43,274 bases of DNA from CAYQJV01 sp964417925 (GCA_964417925.1 CAYQJV010000009.1:1-43274); one strand, 5' to 3'. Shown: positions 24,264 through 33,487, numbered from the stretch's first letter. Notes: generated by a model from the sequence alone, not told the origin. Numbers and translations: made by a program.

Positions 24264-26353
24264 TCTCGCTTTTTTTCAACTATCCTATAAAAACTCAGAA
24301 TATCTCCTTCTGCTACATTATCAAAATTTAAAAGTTTAATCCCACACTCATAACCTGCTTCTACCTCTGAGACAGATTTATCAAATCTTTTAAGTGACTC
24401 TATCTCTGTATCTGCTATCTCCTCCTTACCTCTGTACACCCTAACTTTCGCATCTTTTTCTACCTTTCCTTCAAGCACATAGCATCCTGCTACAATTCCA
24501 ACTTTTGATATTTTAAAGACCTTTCTCACTTCTGCCTTCCCAATAGGAACCTCTTCCTTCTCCGGCTCAAGCAAACCTACCATGGCGGCTCTCACATCAT
24601 CAATAACATCATATATCAACTTATATGTTCTTATCTCTACCCCCTCCTTTTCTGCAAGCTCTCTAGCATCAGCAAGGGGGGTAACATGAAAACCTATAAT
24701 TACAGCTCCAGAGGCCTTTGCAAGGTTCACATCCGAAACATTGATTGCCCCAATCCCAGTATGAATCACAGAAACCCTTACATCCTCTATGGAAAGATCC
24801 TCAAGACTTTTTTGCAATGCCTCAACCGAACCATATACATCTCCCTTTATTATCAATTTCAACTCCTTCACCTCTCCTTTTTGTATAGCCTCCTGAAATG
24901 CCTGGAGTGAAAGTTTCTGTTTCTCTTTTAATATTCTTTCTCGTTTCAAAAGCTCTCTTTTTTTGGCAATTTCTTTCGCTATGTTCTCAGAAGATACAGT
25001 TTCAAAGGTCTCTCCTGGTTCAGGAACACCAGGAAGTCCAAGAATCTGAACCGGCATTCCAGGTTTCACCACATCCACTCTTTTGCCATTTTCGTCAAAA
25101 ATCTCTCTTACCTTTCCAGCATATTCACCGCATACAAAAGGATCCCCTCTTTTAAGTTCTCCCTTGTAAATAAGAATTGTCGCTATATTTCCTCTTCTTT
25201 TGTCAAGTTTTGCCTCAATTACAGTGCCTTTTGCTTTTCCTTCAAAAGGAGTTTCTAAAGGAAGTTCCATAGCCTTAAGTTGAATTGCATCAAGTAGATC
25301 AGGAACTCCTTCCCCTGTAATTCCTGAAACTTCCACCGCTATTACATCTCCTCCAAAATCTTCCACTACCACTCCTTTTTCCGCAAGTTGAGATTTAACC
25401 AACGAAGGATTGGCATTGGGTAGGTCTATTTTGGTGATGGCTACAATAAGAGGAAGATTGGCAGCCTTTGCATGGTCTATTGCCTCTACAGTCTGAGGTT
25501 TCACCCCATCATCCGCTGCTACTACAAGTACTGCAATATCTGCTACTTGAGCCCCTCTTGTTCTCATTGCAGTAAATGCTTCATGTCCTGGAGTATCCAA
25601 AAACACTATTTTAAAATCGCCTATCTGAGCAGTATAGGCTCCTATTCTCTGAGTTATTCTCCCATACTCCTTTGCTGCAATATTCGTTTTTCTTATATAG
25701 TCAAGTAATGTGGTCTTACCATGATCCACATGCCCTAAAATAACCACCACCGGAGGTCTTCTTTGTTTTACAAGTTTTTTCTCTTCTTGTTCTTGTTCCT
25801 CAATTTTTATTTCTTCTTCTTTTTCGACCTCATACCCAAAAGATTCCAGCAGGACTTCAATGGTATCCATATCCAATCTTTGATTTATCGTAGCAAATGT
25901 TCCCATTTCAAGACATCTTTTTATAATCTCCGAAGGAGCTACATCTAATACATGAGCAAGTTCTGCAACACTCATGTAAGGAATAACTTTTATTTTTTTC
26001 TTTTTCTCCTTATCTTCTTCTACTTCTGATGGTTCTACCTTTTTGGTAGGAGGCTTTTTCCTTATCTTTCTCCGTTCCATCATCATCAATGTTCTTTGTA
26101 AAGATTTTTCTATCTCTTTCTCATCTATTTTTGCCTTTTCTTCTTTTCTGGGTTTCCCGCCTCTCTTTTTAAGAGATTGCTTTATCCTTCTCTTTTCCTC
26201 AAGAAGCTTATTCTTTACAATATTAAATTCTTCCTCTGAAATATAAGAATGAGAACTTTTCTTCCCTAACCCAAGTTCCTCCATTAGTTTTATTAAAGCA
26301 CTGCTTGAGAGTTTGAGTTTTCTTGCTGCTTGAAATAATTTAAGCTTCTTCAC
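24257..26353 (-). CDS. infB: Translation initiation factor IF-2
   Basis: IF-2 is the GTPase that brings initiator tRNA to the 30S subunit. The 698-residue protein has two IF2_N modules (1-50 and about 123-175), a Lys/Glu-rich spacer, then the G domain with GHVDHGKT at 207-214 and DTPGHEAF. Domains II-IV follow and end in RIVEKKREW. Two G-domain positions are unusual. The switch I block normally reading GGITQHIGA is GRITQRIGA (Arg232, Arg236), and the base-recognition motif NKxD is TKID at 307-310. The sequence elsewhere is well conserved and the gene is in its usual operon, so it is surely the functional IF-2. Confidence 0.97.
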   Translation of the reverse strand: MKKLKLFQAARKLKLSSSALIKLMEELGLGKKSSHSYISEEEFNIVKNKLLEEKRRIKQSLKKRGGKPRKEEKAKIDEKEIEKSLQRTLMMMERRKIRKKPPTKKVEPSEVEEDKEKKKKIKVIPYMSVAELAHVLDVAPSEIIKRCLEMGTFATINQRLDMDTIEVLLESFGYEVEKEEEIKIEEQEQEEKKLVKQRRPPVVVILGHVDHGKTTLLDYIRKTNIAAKEYGRITQRIGAYTAQIGDFKIVFLDTPGHEAFTAMRTRGAQVADIAVLVVAADDGVKPQTVEAIDHAKAANLPLIVAITKIDLPNANPSLVKSQLAEKGVVVEDFGGDVIAVEVSGITGEGVPDLLDAIQLKAMELPLETPFEGKAKGTVIEAKLDKRRGNIATILIYKGELKRGDPFVCGEYAGKVREIFDENGKRVDVVKPGMPVQILGLPGVPEPGETFETVSSENIAKEIAKKRELLKRERILKEKQKLSLQAFQEAIQKGEVKELKLIIKGDVYGSVEALQKSLEDLSIEDVRVSVIHTGIGAINVSDVNLAKASGAVIIGFHVTPLADARELAEKEGVEIRTYKLIYDVIDDVRAAMVGLLEPEKEEVPIGKAEVRKVFKISKVGIVAGCYVLEGKVEKDAKVRVYRGKEEIADTEIESLKRFDKSVSEVEAGYECGIKLLNFDNVAEGDILSFYRIVEKKREW

Positions 26354-27590
26354 TTTCTAACTTCTCTCTTATTTTTGATTTTAACTCCTCAACCTTTGAA
26401 ATCTCTATTCCAAGATTTTTGGCAATTTCAGTAGCGGGCTGCTCAAAAATTGACACCACAGTAGTATATCCTGAATTTATAAGTCTCTCCTTTTCCTCTT
26501 CCTCTATAAAATCTAAATCTTTTATTAAAATACCTGCTACCTTCTTGGCAAAAAGTCTATTCTTATAGTCTGTCTCTTTCATTACTTCCAGTCTGGTTTG
26601 TGTGAGCAAACTTGCAAGCCATACATTCTGCCCTTTTTTACCTATTGCCTTTGAATATTCCTCATCAGGAACCACCACAGTATATACATTTTCCTCTTCT
26701 TCTATCACCTCAATTATCTTAGCTGGACTCATTGCTCTGGCTACAAAAACCTTAGGTTCTTTACTCCACTGTATCACATCTATTTTTTCTCCAGATAACT
26801 CCTTCATAACATTTTGAATTCTGGTCTTTCGGTATCCAACACATGCTCCAATAGGATCCACCTTATCATCATTTGAATATACTGCTACCTTTGAACGAAC
26901 TCCAGGAATCCTGGCAACGGCCTTTATCTCTACAATACCCTCCTGAATTTCTGGTACTTCTTTCTCAAGGAGTTTTTTTAAAAACTCTGGATGAGTCCTT
27001 GAAAGATATATTCTGGGCCCTATAGGAGTTTTTTCTATCCGCACTACATAGAATTTAAACGGAGCCCCTATATGGTAATGGTCAACCTTCATCTGATCTC
27101 GCTGTGGTAAAACCCCATATACTGGTCCTAAATTTACTATTATTTCATCCTTATCTATCTTATGGATCGTCCCGGTAATTATATCATGTTTCTTTTTTAT
27201 GAACTCATTAAACAATTTAGTCTTCTCTGCTTCTCTCAATTTAAAAGTGAGCTCATCTACTGCTTTTTGAATTGCAACTCTTCCTATCTCAAGCAACGGT
27301 ATCTCTATCTTTATTTTATCACCTTCCTTTGCATCAGGTTTTATTTTTTTGGCTTCTTCCTCCGTAACCTCATGTATAGGGTCCATCTTTTGTTTAACAA
27401 CATTTTTGTAAATAAAAACTTTTATCTCCCCTTTCTCCTCATCTATTTCAACCTCACCCTCAGTATTCCTTCCAAATCTCCTTCTCAAGCCAGCAAGTAT
27501 GCTGTTTTTAAGAGCATCATATACATAAGCCACATCCACGCTCCTTATTCTTGCCACCTGAGCAATCAATCTTCTTAATTCTTCACTCAC
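26340..27590 (-). CDS. nusA: Transcription termination/antitermination factor NusA
   Basis: NusA binds RNA polymerase and nascent RNA and tunes pausing, termination and antitermination. The 416-residue protein has the N-terminal polymerase-binding domain, an S1 domain (about 130-200, IITGTIHKIDKDEIIVNLG), and two KH domains with PIGACVGYRKTRIQNVMKEL and SKAIGKKGQNVWLASLLT. A single helix-hairpin-helix-like tail (INSGYTTVVSIFEQP) ends it. The tail is shorter than in proteobacterial NusA. It overlaps rimP and infB by a few bases. Confidence 0.96.
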   Translation of the reverse strand: MSEELRRLIAQVARIRSVDVAYVYDALKNSILAGLRRRFGRNTEGEVEIDEEKGEIKVFIYKNVVKQKMDPIHEVTEEEAKKIKPDAKEGDKIKIEIPLLEIGRVAIQKAVDELTFKLREAEKTKLFNEFIKKKHDIITGTIHKIDKDEIIVNLGPVYGVLPQRDQMKVDHYHIGAPFKFYVVRIEKTPIGPRIYLSRTHPEFLKKLLEKEVPEIQEGIVEIKAVARIPGVRSKVAVYSNDDKVDPIGACVGYRKTRIQNVMKELSGEKIDVIQWSKEPKVFVARAMSPAKIIEVIEEEENVYTVVVPDEEYSKAIGKKGQNVWLASLLTQTRLEVMKETDYKNRLFAKKVAGILIKDLDFIEEEEKERLINSGYTTVVSIFEQPATEIAKNLGIEISKVEELKSKIREKLESEEA

Positions 27591-28048
27591 TCCTTCCCCC
27601 TAAATAACTCATCTGTTGTTACTTTTATCTGCGCGGATTTTATTTCATCAAATCTAAATTTTCTCTTTATCCCATTACTTTCTATCTCAATGCCTTCATC
27701 ATCTACAGATGCTATCACTCCATAGAATCCTTCTTTCTCTGTTTTAATGAAGACCCTCCTACCTATGGACTTCTCATAATGTTCTTTCTTATATAAGAAT
27801 CGCTCTATCCCAGGAGAAGATACTTCAAGCACATAATTTCTCATTTCAGGATAATAAGCATCCAATTTCAAAGATACTGCCTCTGAAACTCTCTTACATT
27901 CTTCAACATTTACATCGCCATTGTTCTTCTCAATATAAACAACAATGGTATTTCCTTTTTTCTCTGCATGGTATAACCTGAATCCCTCATTCATCACAGC
28001 CTCTTTTATAAGTGAAAACATCTTCTCATCCACCTCTCTCCTCCTCAA
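27587..28048 (-). CDS. rimP: Ribosome maturation factor RimP
   Basis: RimP is needed for 30S assembly. The 153-residue protein has the family pattern GFRLYHAEKKGNTIVVYIEKNNGDVNVEECKRVSEAVS, then YVLEVSSPGIERFLYKKEHY, which contains the hallmark VSSPGxxR. Its C-terminal SH3-like part covers about 95-150. It precedes nusA as in most bacteria, and its start overlaps the end of proS by 23 bases. Confidence 0.96.
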   Translation of the reverse strand: MRRREVDEKMFSLIKEAVMNEGFRLYHAEKKGNTIVVYIEKNNGDVNVEECKRVSEAVSLKLDAYYPEMRNYVLEVSSPGIERFLYKKEHYEKSIGRRVFIKTEKEGFYGVIASVDDEGIEIESNGIKRKFRFDEIKSAQIKVTTDELFRGKE

Positions 28049-29723
28049 TTATCTTCTTCACCCTATCTCTTATCTCTGATACAGGAACTTCTACGGTCTC
28101 GTTCTTAATAAGATTCCTCAATTCCACTAAATTTCTTGAAAGTCCTTTTGGACCTACAATTATCCTTAAAGGAATTCCAAGAAGATCCGCATCATAAAAC
28201 TTAACTCCTGGCTGAACATCCCTATTATCATAGAGTACCTCTACTCCTGCTTCCTCAAGTTCCTTTGTTATCTCTCTACTCTTTGTTTCTTGCCCGATAC
28301 TCAACACCTCAACTTCAAAAGGAGCAATGGAAAGCGGAAGTTTCATACAATTCTTATCCGAAAAAACCTCCACAGCAGTAGCCATTGTTCTCTCCACCCC
28401 TATTCCATAACTCCCCATCACTATTGGCTTTTCCTTTCCATCCCTATCCAAAAACATGGCCTTCAATGGCACCGAATACTTAGTTCCAAGTTTAAATATA
28501 TGCCCCAATTCAATAGCTCTTTTCTCCTCCAGAGGTGTGTTACATTTCTTACATAAGTCTCCTGCTTTAGCAACTCGCACATTAACATATCTCTCTATCT
28601 TAAGATCCCTTTCAACCGAAACACCAATTATATGATGATCATCTTCATTAGCTCCGGTAACTCCATTTTTAATATACTTTATACTTTCATCTGCAAAAAC
28701 TTTTATATTCGCCCTATAGGGACCAATAAATCCTAAGGAAGCTCCCAAGTATTTCTGTGCCTCCTCCTGAGTAGCAAATCTTACCTTCCTCCCAAAAACT
28801 CTTAACACTTTATCTTCACTTATTTCGTAGTCACCTCTCAAAAGAACAAAAAACGGTTCATTTTTTTCGGTATTTACCAACAGCATACTTTTTATTATCC
28901 TTTCCTTTGGAACCTGTAAAAAATTTGCCACATCTTCAACACTTCTTGTAGAGGGGGTGTAAACTTTTTCTATTTCTCTTTCCTCTCCTGGATCTCCCTT
29001 TCTACAAAAAGAATCTGCAATTCCTGCATTTGCAGCATACCCACACTTCGGACATATCAAGGCCCTATCCTCCCCTGCCTCTGCCTCTACCATAAACTCT
29101 GCAGACTCACCCTCTCCCATTAACCCTCCAGAAGCTTCTACGACAAAATATTTAAATCCAATTCTTGAAAATATTCTTTCATAAGCCCTTTTGTGAAGAT
29201 TGTAACTGCAATCCAATCCTTCAAAATCTCTATCAAAACTATAAGAATCTTTCATATGAAACTCTCTGGTTCTAAGAAGCCCTGCCCTTGGTCTTGGTTC
29301 ATCCCTGAATTTTGGTTGTATCTGATACCATATCTGTGGAAGGTCTTTATAAGAACGTATCTCTTTTGATGCAATATATGTTATCACCTCCTCATGTGTA
29401 GGCGAAAGTGCAAACTCTTGATCTTTTCTATCCTTAAGTCTAAACATATCATCCCCATATTCTACCCATCTTCCAGAAAGTTCCCAAATCGCTTTAGGAG
29501 AAAGAACAGGGAGATAAATTTCCTGCGCTCCAATCCTTTCCATCTCTTCCCTTATTATCGCCTCAATCTTTGAGATAACACGCCTTGCCAAAGGTAAAAA
29601 ACTATACACTCCTGCAGCAAGCTGTCTTATGTATCCTCCCCTAATTAAAAGAATATGACTTTTCTCCACCGCATCCTTTGGAGGCTCTCTTAGTGTGGGA
29701 ATAAAAATATCCTTATATTCCAT
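28026..29723 (-). CDS. proS: Prolyl-tRNA synthetase (bacterial type)
   Basis: ProRS charges tRNA-Pro. The 565-residue protein is the bacterial form. It has a class II catalytic core with PTHEEVITYIA and the motif 2 FRDEPRPRAGLLRTREFHMKD. An inserted editing domain covers about 225-390, and motif 3 is VMGSYGIGVERTMA. The anticodon-binding domain begins at APFEVEVL. The ATG lies only 5 bases after a TATAAT box and has no ribosome site, so the mRNA is probably leaderless. proS leads the rimP-nusA-infB operon, a known but not universal order. Confidence 0.96.
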   Translation of the reverse strand: MEYKDIFIPTLREPPKDAVEKSHILLIRGGYIRQLAAGVYSFLPLARRVISKIEAIIREEMERIGAQEIYLPVLSPKAIWELSGRWVEYGDDMFRLKDRKDQEFALSPTHEEVITYIASKEIRSYKDLPQIWYQIQPKFRDEPRPRAGLLRTREFHMKDSYSFDRDFEGLDCSYNLHKRAYERIFSRIGFKYFVVEASGGLMGEGESAEFMVEAEAGEDRALICPKCGYAANAGIADSFCRKGDPGEEREIEKVYTPSTRSVEDVANFLQVPKERIIKSMLLVNTEKNEPFFVLLRGDYEISEDKVLRVFGRKVRFATQEEAQKYLGASLGFIGPYRANIKVFADESIKYIKNGVTGANEDDHHIIGVSVERDLKIERYVNVRVAKAGDLCKKCNTPLEEKRAIELGHIFKLGTKYSVPLKAMFLDRDGKEKPIVMGSYGIGVERTMATAVEVFSDKNCMKLPLSIAPFEVEVLSIGQETKSREITKELEEAGVEVLYDNRDVQPGVKFYDADLLGIPLRIIVGPKGLSRNLVELRNLIKNETVEVPVSEIRDRVKKIIEEERGG

Positions 29724-29728
29724 AAAGA

Positions 29729-29756
29729 ATTATACAGAGAATACGGGGGCAGTCAA
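29729..29756 (-). promoter_or_regulatory. Promoter of the proS-nusA-infB operon (leaderless type)
   Basis: On the minus strand: TTGACT (29756-29751), 16-base spacer, TATAAT (29734-29729), five bases, ATG at 29723. The -35 box lies in the loop of a GC-rich inverted repeat (29740-29773), and the spacer contains one of its arms. Confidence 0.78.
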
Positions 29757-29773
29757 GAAATCGCCCCCGTATT
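29740..29773. terminator. Inverted repeat, probable terminator after the seven-repeat protein
   Basis: AATACGGGGGC (29740-29750) pairs with GCCCCCGTATT (29763-29773), an 11-bp stem with a 12-base loop. It lies 21 bases after the stop of the gene at 29794-31428. On the minus strand the following bases are T/C-rich (CTCTG) rather than a clean T run, so termination may be partial. It overlaps the proS promoter. Confidence 0.6.
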
Positions 29774-29793
29774 TTTAGAAATTTAAAACTGTT

Positions 29794-31428
29794 TTATTCC
29801 AAAACAATAAATTTCTTTATATCAACTACATCTCCATTTATCTTAAGCTTTGCAAAGTAAATTCCAGCAGGGATGGATAGTGCATCTATGGAGATCTCCT
29901 TTCTTTTCACCTTATTAAATTTTATTCTTTTAACTTTTTCTCCTGTAATATCGTATATTACTATCTCTGCTTTATGAATATACGCTGCATTTACAGTTAA
30001 AAAGATTCTTTGTTGATCAATGTAGAAGACATACGATGAAGAAAATTCTTGATCAGTAATTCCTGGTGTTTCCATCGCATAGATGTTCTTTCTTATTGTA
30101 TCATTTTCAGGGAAAGAATCATCGGGCAAAGTGGTGTATACACTCATGTTAAACATAGTGGGGGAAGTGGCAGAAACTGTCCAAGGAACAAACTCCATCA
30201 ATACTGAATCTCCTGGAGAAAGTGTAGGCGTTTCCTTAGCATCTACATACACGGGAACTATTGATGAAATTTCACATTTCACCGTACAACTTACTGCAAC
30301 ATTGCTTTTATTCCACACCCATGCTCTGGGAATATAAGTAGAATCAATGTAAACCGTATCTGGGGGTGAAGTAATCTGTGTGGGTAGCATATCCTTTATT
30401 ATTTTTGTAGCATACTTTAAATCCTGATTAGTAACGTCATAATAAGCCACATGGGGATAACCCATACTGCTTAGTTTGATGGAAGTAAACTCTCCCACAT
30501 TTCCGGTGGTATCAATGAACTCATGATGCCATGTAAGGTAGTTATGTGTAACAGAATACTCCAGATCTTGATTTATAGCGTCATAGTAGGAAAGATGCGA
30601 AGAACCAATCGCATGAGATACATACTGTCCCACATCTCCTGTTTGGACAACGTAGTTGATGGTCCATTCAGCTCCTGTCCATCTTGCAAACTTAAGATCC
30701 GAATTTGTAGCATCATAATAGGCAATGTAGGGAACTTCTCCATCCTTAAGATCAAGGGAAGCAAAACTTCCTACATCACCTGTGGTATCAACTTTCTGAA
30801 TTATCCAACCTCCAGGGGTTGCTTTAGCATATTTCAAATCTCCATTGGTAAGATCATAATAAGCAATATGCGGAAAGCCCGTAGCATCAACTTTTAGAGA
30901 GGTGAATAATCCTACTACAGTATCGGTAGGAGAAGGACCACCACCCGAATCTACCTCAATAGTTACCCAATTATCTCCCATAATGGTAGCATATTTTAAA
31001 CTTCCTCTCACCATATCCCAGTAGGAAATATGAGGAATACCATTTTCATCTATGTCTATGGAAGTAAATGCACCTACTCCAGGTCCTGGATCTACTATTC
31101 CTATTTCCCATCCTGTGGGCATTTTTTTAGCATATTTTAATGCACCTGCATCAGCATCAAAATATGAAATATGAGGAACGCCATCCTTATCTATTACAAT
31201 AGAAGCATATTGCCCTACATCCCCATCACTATCTACTATCTCAATTTCCCATTCCGAACCATTGAAAACTGCATATTTAAGATCTCCATTGTCTGCATCA
31301 TAGTAAGCTATATGTGGGACATCATTATTGTCCATAGATAAAGAAGCATATTGCCCTACATTTCCAGTGGTGTCTACAATTTGAACCTCCCAAGCCTGTC
31401 CTACTAATAGTAACATTATGCTAAACAT
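29794..31428 (-). CDS. Exported seven-repeat (propeller-like) protein with C-terminal sorting-type domain
   Basis: After a short hydrophobic start (MFSIMLLLVGQA), the 544-residue protein shows seven repeats of about 47 residues, each with the pattern VDTTGxVGQYxSL, then PHIAYYDaxNxDLKYA, and a closing W. Seven blade-sized units suggest a seven-bladed beta-propeller. Residues about 340-450 look like an Ig-like domain. The last 80 (VNAAYIHKAEIVIYDITGEKV, then IPAGIYFAKLKING) resemble the FlgD-like or type IX secretion tail found on surface proteins of Bacteroidota and related phyla. A surface or secreted binding role is inferred; the ligand is unknown. It is monocistronic with a strong promoter and AAGGAGGT. 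Confidence 0.8.
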   Translation of the reverse strand: MFSIMLLLVGQAWEVQIVDTTGNVGQYASLSMDNNDVPHIAYYDADNGDLKYAVFNGSEWEIEIVDSDGDVGQYASIVIDKDGVPHISYFDADAGALKYAKKMPTGWEIGIVDPGPGVGAFTSIDIDENGIPHISYWDMVRGSLKYATIMGDNWVTIEVDSGGGPSPTDTVVGLFTSLKVDATGFPHIAYYDLTNGDLKYAKATPGGWIIQKVDTTGDVGSFASLDLKDGEVPYIAYYDATNSDLKFARWTGAEWTINYVVQTGDVGQYVSHAIGSSHLSYYDAINQDLEYSVTHNYLTWHHEFIDTTGNVGEFTSIKLSSMGYPHVAYYDVTNQDLKYATKIIKDMLPTQITSPPDTVYIDSTYIPRAWVWNKSNVAVSCTVKCEISSIVPVYVDAKETPTLSPGDSVLMEFVPWTVSATSPTMFNMSVYTTLPDDSFPENDTIRKNIYAMETPGITDQEFSSSYVFYIDQQRIFLTVNAAYIHKAEIVIYDITGEKVKRIKFNKVKRKEISIDALSIPAGIYFAKLKINGDVVDIKKFIVLE

Positions 31429-31446
31429 CTTTACCTCCTTTTTTAA

Positions 31447-31474
31447 ATTATAAAGGTTATATTATTCTTGTCAA
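31447..31474 (-). promoter_or_regulatory. Promoter of the seven-repeat protein gene
   Basis: On the minus strand: TTGACA (31474-31469), 16-base spacer, TATAAT (31452-31447). A leader of about 15 bases carrying AAAGGAGGT precedes the ATG at 31428. Confidence 0.8.
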
Positions 31475-31723
31475 GCAAATGTAGAATTCCATAACATTTT
31501 GGCCACGAGGGGTTATTCTTTACCCATCCGTTCAAAAAGTATTTTATTAAACTTTTCCATAAAATCCCTCGCACTTTATATCTCTTCCTCTTTGTTTTTG
31601 GCGCCCGAAATAAAGGACCCGAAAACCCTTGCCTTTACCCGTAAATTTACCTTTTTTCAAGATACCAATCAATATCTTTTTGAAATTCTTCAGGCAAATT
31701 AAATTTTTTACAGAAATTTATTC

Positions 31724-31752
31724 TTGACAAAATGTTTAAAATTCCTTATAAT
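31724..31752 (+). promoter_or_regulatory. Promoter of the OmpA-PTS-RuBisCO operon
   Basis: TTGACA at 31724-31729, 17-base spacer, TATAAT at 31747-31752, both perfect consensus. The leader is about 20 bases with AAAGGAGGT before the ATG at 31780. I see no clear second promoter before 42844, so this may drive all twelve genes. Confidence 0.82.
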
Positions 31753-31779
31753 TCAATAAGTTATTAAAAGGAGGTAAAA

Positions 31780-33468
31780 ATGCGCAAAGTACTGATGCTT
31801 ATGATAGTGCCTCTTGTCATGTTTGGCCACAATGCTCTATGGGGAACAAGAGGAACATTCAATATCTATAGTGGAAGGTGTGAGGACCCTGGATTGTTTT
31901 TACTCAATCTCAATACTTGGTTCTACATGGGACCAGATTCGATACCTGAGGTGGATACTGTAACCATGGATACCATTTCCTATCGGAGAGTTGATGCAAT
32001 GAGGTTATCACCAATTGTTTCTGTATCTTTTACTCCTTGGAAATATCTTGAATTCGGTGGGTTTGTAATGGGCACTTATTATACTTATGATACATATACT
32101 TCCTCTACGCAAGATCTCTATCGGTATATAGGATTTGTTGCAAAGGGGGGTATTCCATTTGGAACACCCGATGAAGGTTTTTATTTTGTTCCCGGGGTGA
32201 AAGGGCTTGCGGTAATGGATGTTGTAAGTACTAACAATCAAAGATTTGGAGGTACCGGTATTTTATCTACAGGATATCGATTTATTGAACTTCATATTAA
32301 CGCAGGCTATGAATATCTTACCGCTAACTCATCGGCAGAGATTATAAGTGGTGCTGGAATAGAAATTTCTCCATTTAATTTTCTCTCTTTATGCGTAGGA
32401 TTTGTAGATACAACTGATCAAAACAATCTTTCAAATATTTCCTCTCATAAAATGGCAGTAATTCCAGGAATTAGATTTGGTTTTAGAGATGGATTTTATC
32501 TTTTTGCAAATGTTGGGGCTTCTATTGGTATTCAGAATTTACCTCAATGGAATGCAGTAGGAGGAATTTCACTTGGGTATGATTTTATAAGACCGAGGAA
32601 GTTCATTGTAAAAGGTAGAGTGGTAGACGCAAAGACCAAGGAGCCTGTGAGTGATGCTAAAGTATATATGGAGGAGCATCCAGAAATAGCTACCTTTACC
32701 AATGGAGATGGTAATTTCGAACTTGAACTTCCTGGTCCAGGGACAATTGTTGTAGAACATCCTAATTACAATGTTGCCACTGCTACAGTGGAAGAGGGAG
32801 AAGTTTATCAGATAGGGGTTGAACCTACAAAGCCTGGAGTAATAGAGCTTGAATCAAGGGAGAGTAGAATTACGGGTGTGGTAAGTGATGCTGTGACTGA
32901 AGAACCTCTTTCTGCAGTGATAAGGTTTCATGCTCTTTATTCTGATACTGTAGTTCCTTCTGTGGTTTCTGACCCTCTTTCTGGATATTATGAGAGAAAT
33001 CTTCCTGCGGGTTCCTATAGAGTAGTAGCTCATGCTTCAGGATATCTGGAGGTTTCTAAGACAGTGCATATCCGTTCGGGTGAAACAGTAAATATAGATT
33101 TCAAACTTAAGAAGATAAAAAAAGAAAAGCCTAAGAAACCTGTATTTAAAAACATCTACTTTGGTAGAGGTTCTATAATTCCTTTACCAAGATCCATGGA
33201 GGCTTTGCAAGATGCTTTAAGGATTTTAAAGCAAAATCCTTCTTTAAAGGTAGTGATAGAAGGGCACACGGATAGTGTAGGAAAGAAAAGAGCAAATTAT
33301 TATCTTTCTTTAAGAAGAGCAAGATGGGTGAGAGATTACTTGGTAAAGCATGGGATATCCCCTGAAAGGTTAAGGATAAAAGGATATGGCGAAACCCGTC
33401 CAATCGGAGATAATAGAACTGTAAGTGGAAGGGCGCTAAATAGAAGAGTTGAAATAAAACCTTTATAA
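31780..33468 (+). CDS. OmpA-family outer-membrane protein with two carboxypeptidase-regulatory-like domains
   Basis: The 562-residue protein has a signal peptide (MRKVLMLMIVPLVMFGHNA) and a beta-rich region to about 275 that is probably a membrane barrel. Two CarboxypepD_reg-like domains follow: KFIVKGRVVDAKTKEPVSDA from about 282, and SRITGVVSDAVTEEPLSA from about 365. The C-terminal OmpA domain from about 455 has VVIEGHTDSVGKKRANYYLS, the SLRRARWVRDYL helix and RIKGYGETRPI, which bind peptidoglycan. It would anchor the outer membrane to the cell wall. The barrel plus Ig-like domains plus OmpA layout is familiar from Bacteroidota-related groups. It is the first gene of the long plus-strand operon; the next gene starts 19 bases later. 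Confidence 0.88.
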   Translation: MRKVLMLMIVPLVMFGHNALWGTRGTFNIYSGRCEDPGLFLLNLNTWFYMGPDSIPEVDTVTMDTISYRRVDAMRLSPIVSVSFTPWKYLEFGGFVMGTYYTYDTYTSSTQDLYRYIGFVAKGGIPFGTPDEGFYFVPGVKGLAVMDVVSTNNQRFGGTGILSTGYRFIELHINAGYEYLTANSSAEIISGAGIEISPFNFLSLCVGFVDTTDQNNLSNISSHKMAVIPGIRFGFRDGFYLFANVGASIGIQNLPQWNAVGGISLGYDFIRPRKFIVKGRVVDAKTKEPVSDAKVYMEEHPEIATFTNGDGNFELELPGPGTIVVEHPNYNVATATVEEGEVYQIGVEPTKPGVIELESRESRITGVVSDAVTEEPLSAVIRFHALYSDTVVPSVVSDPLSGYYERNLPAGSYRVVAHASGYLEVSKTVHIRSGETVNIDFKLKKIKKEKPKKPVFKNIYFGRGSIIPLPRSMEALQDALRILKQNPSLKVVIEGHTDSVGKKRANYYLSLRRARWVRDYLVKHGISPERLRIKGYGETRPIGDNRTVSGRALNRRVEIKPL

Positions 33469-33487
33469 AATAAAAAGGAGGCGTAAA

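Larger units (their letters stand above)
31429..31779. other. 351-base divergent intergenic region
   Basis: Holds two outward-facing consensus promoters (31447-31474 minus and 31724-31752 plus). Between them, about 250 bases carry no intact gene. A minus-strand scrap (NLPEEFQKDIDWYLEKR then stop, near 31670) reads like the end of a lost gene, but it is too short to name. Confidence 0.5.

Noticed and set aside
31490..31700. Gene in the divergent spacer before the OmpA operon
   Set aside because: Short frames only, no ribosome site, no recognisable domain beyond a 17-residue scrap.
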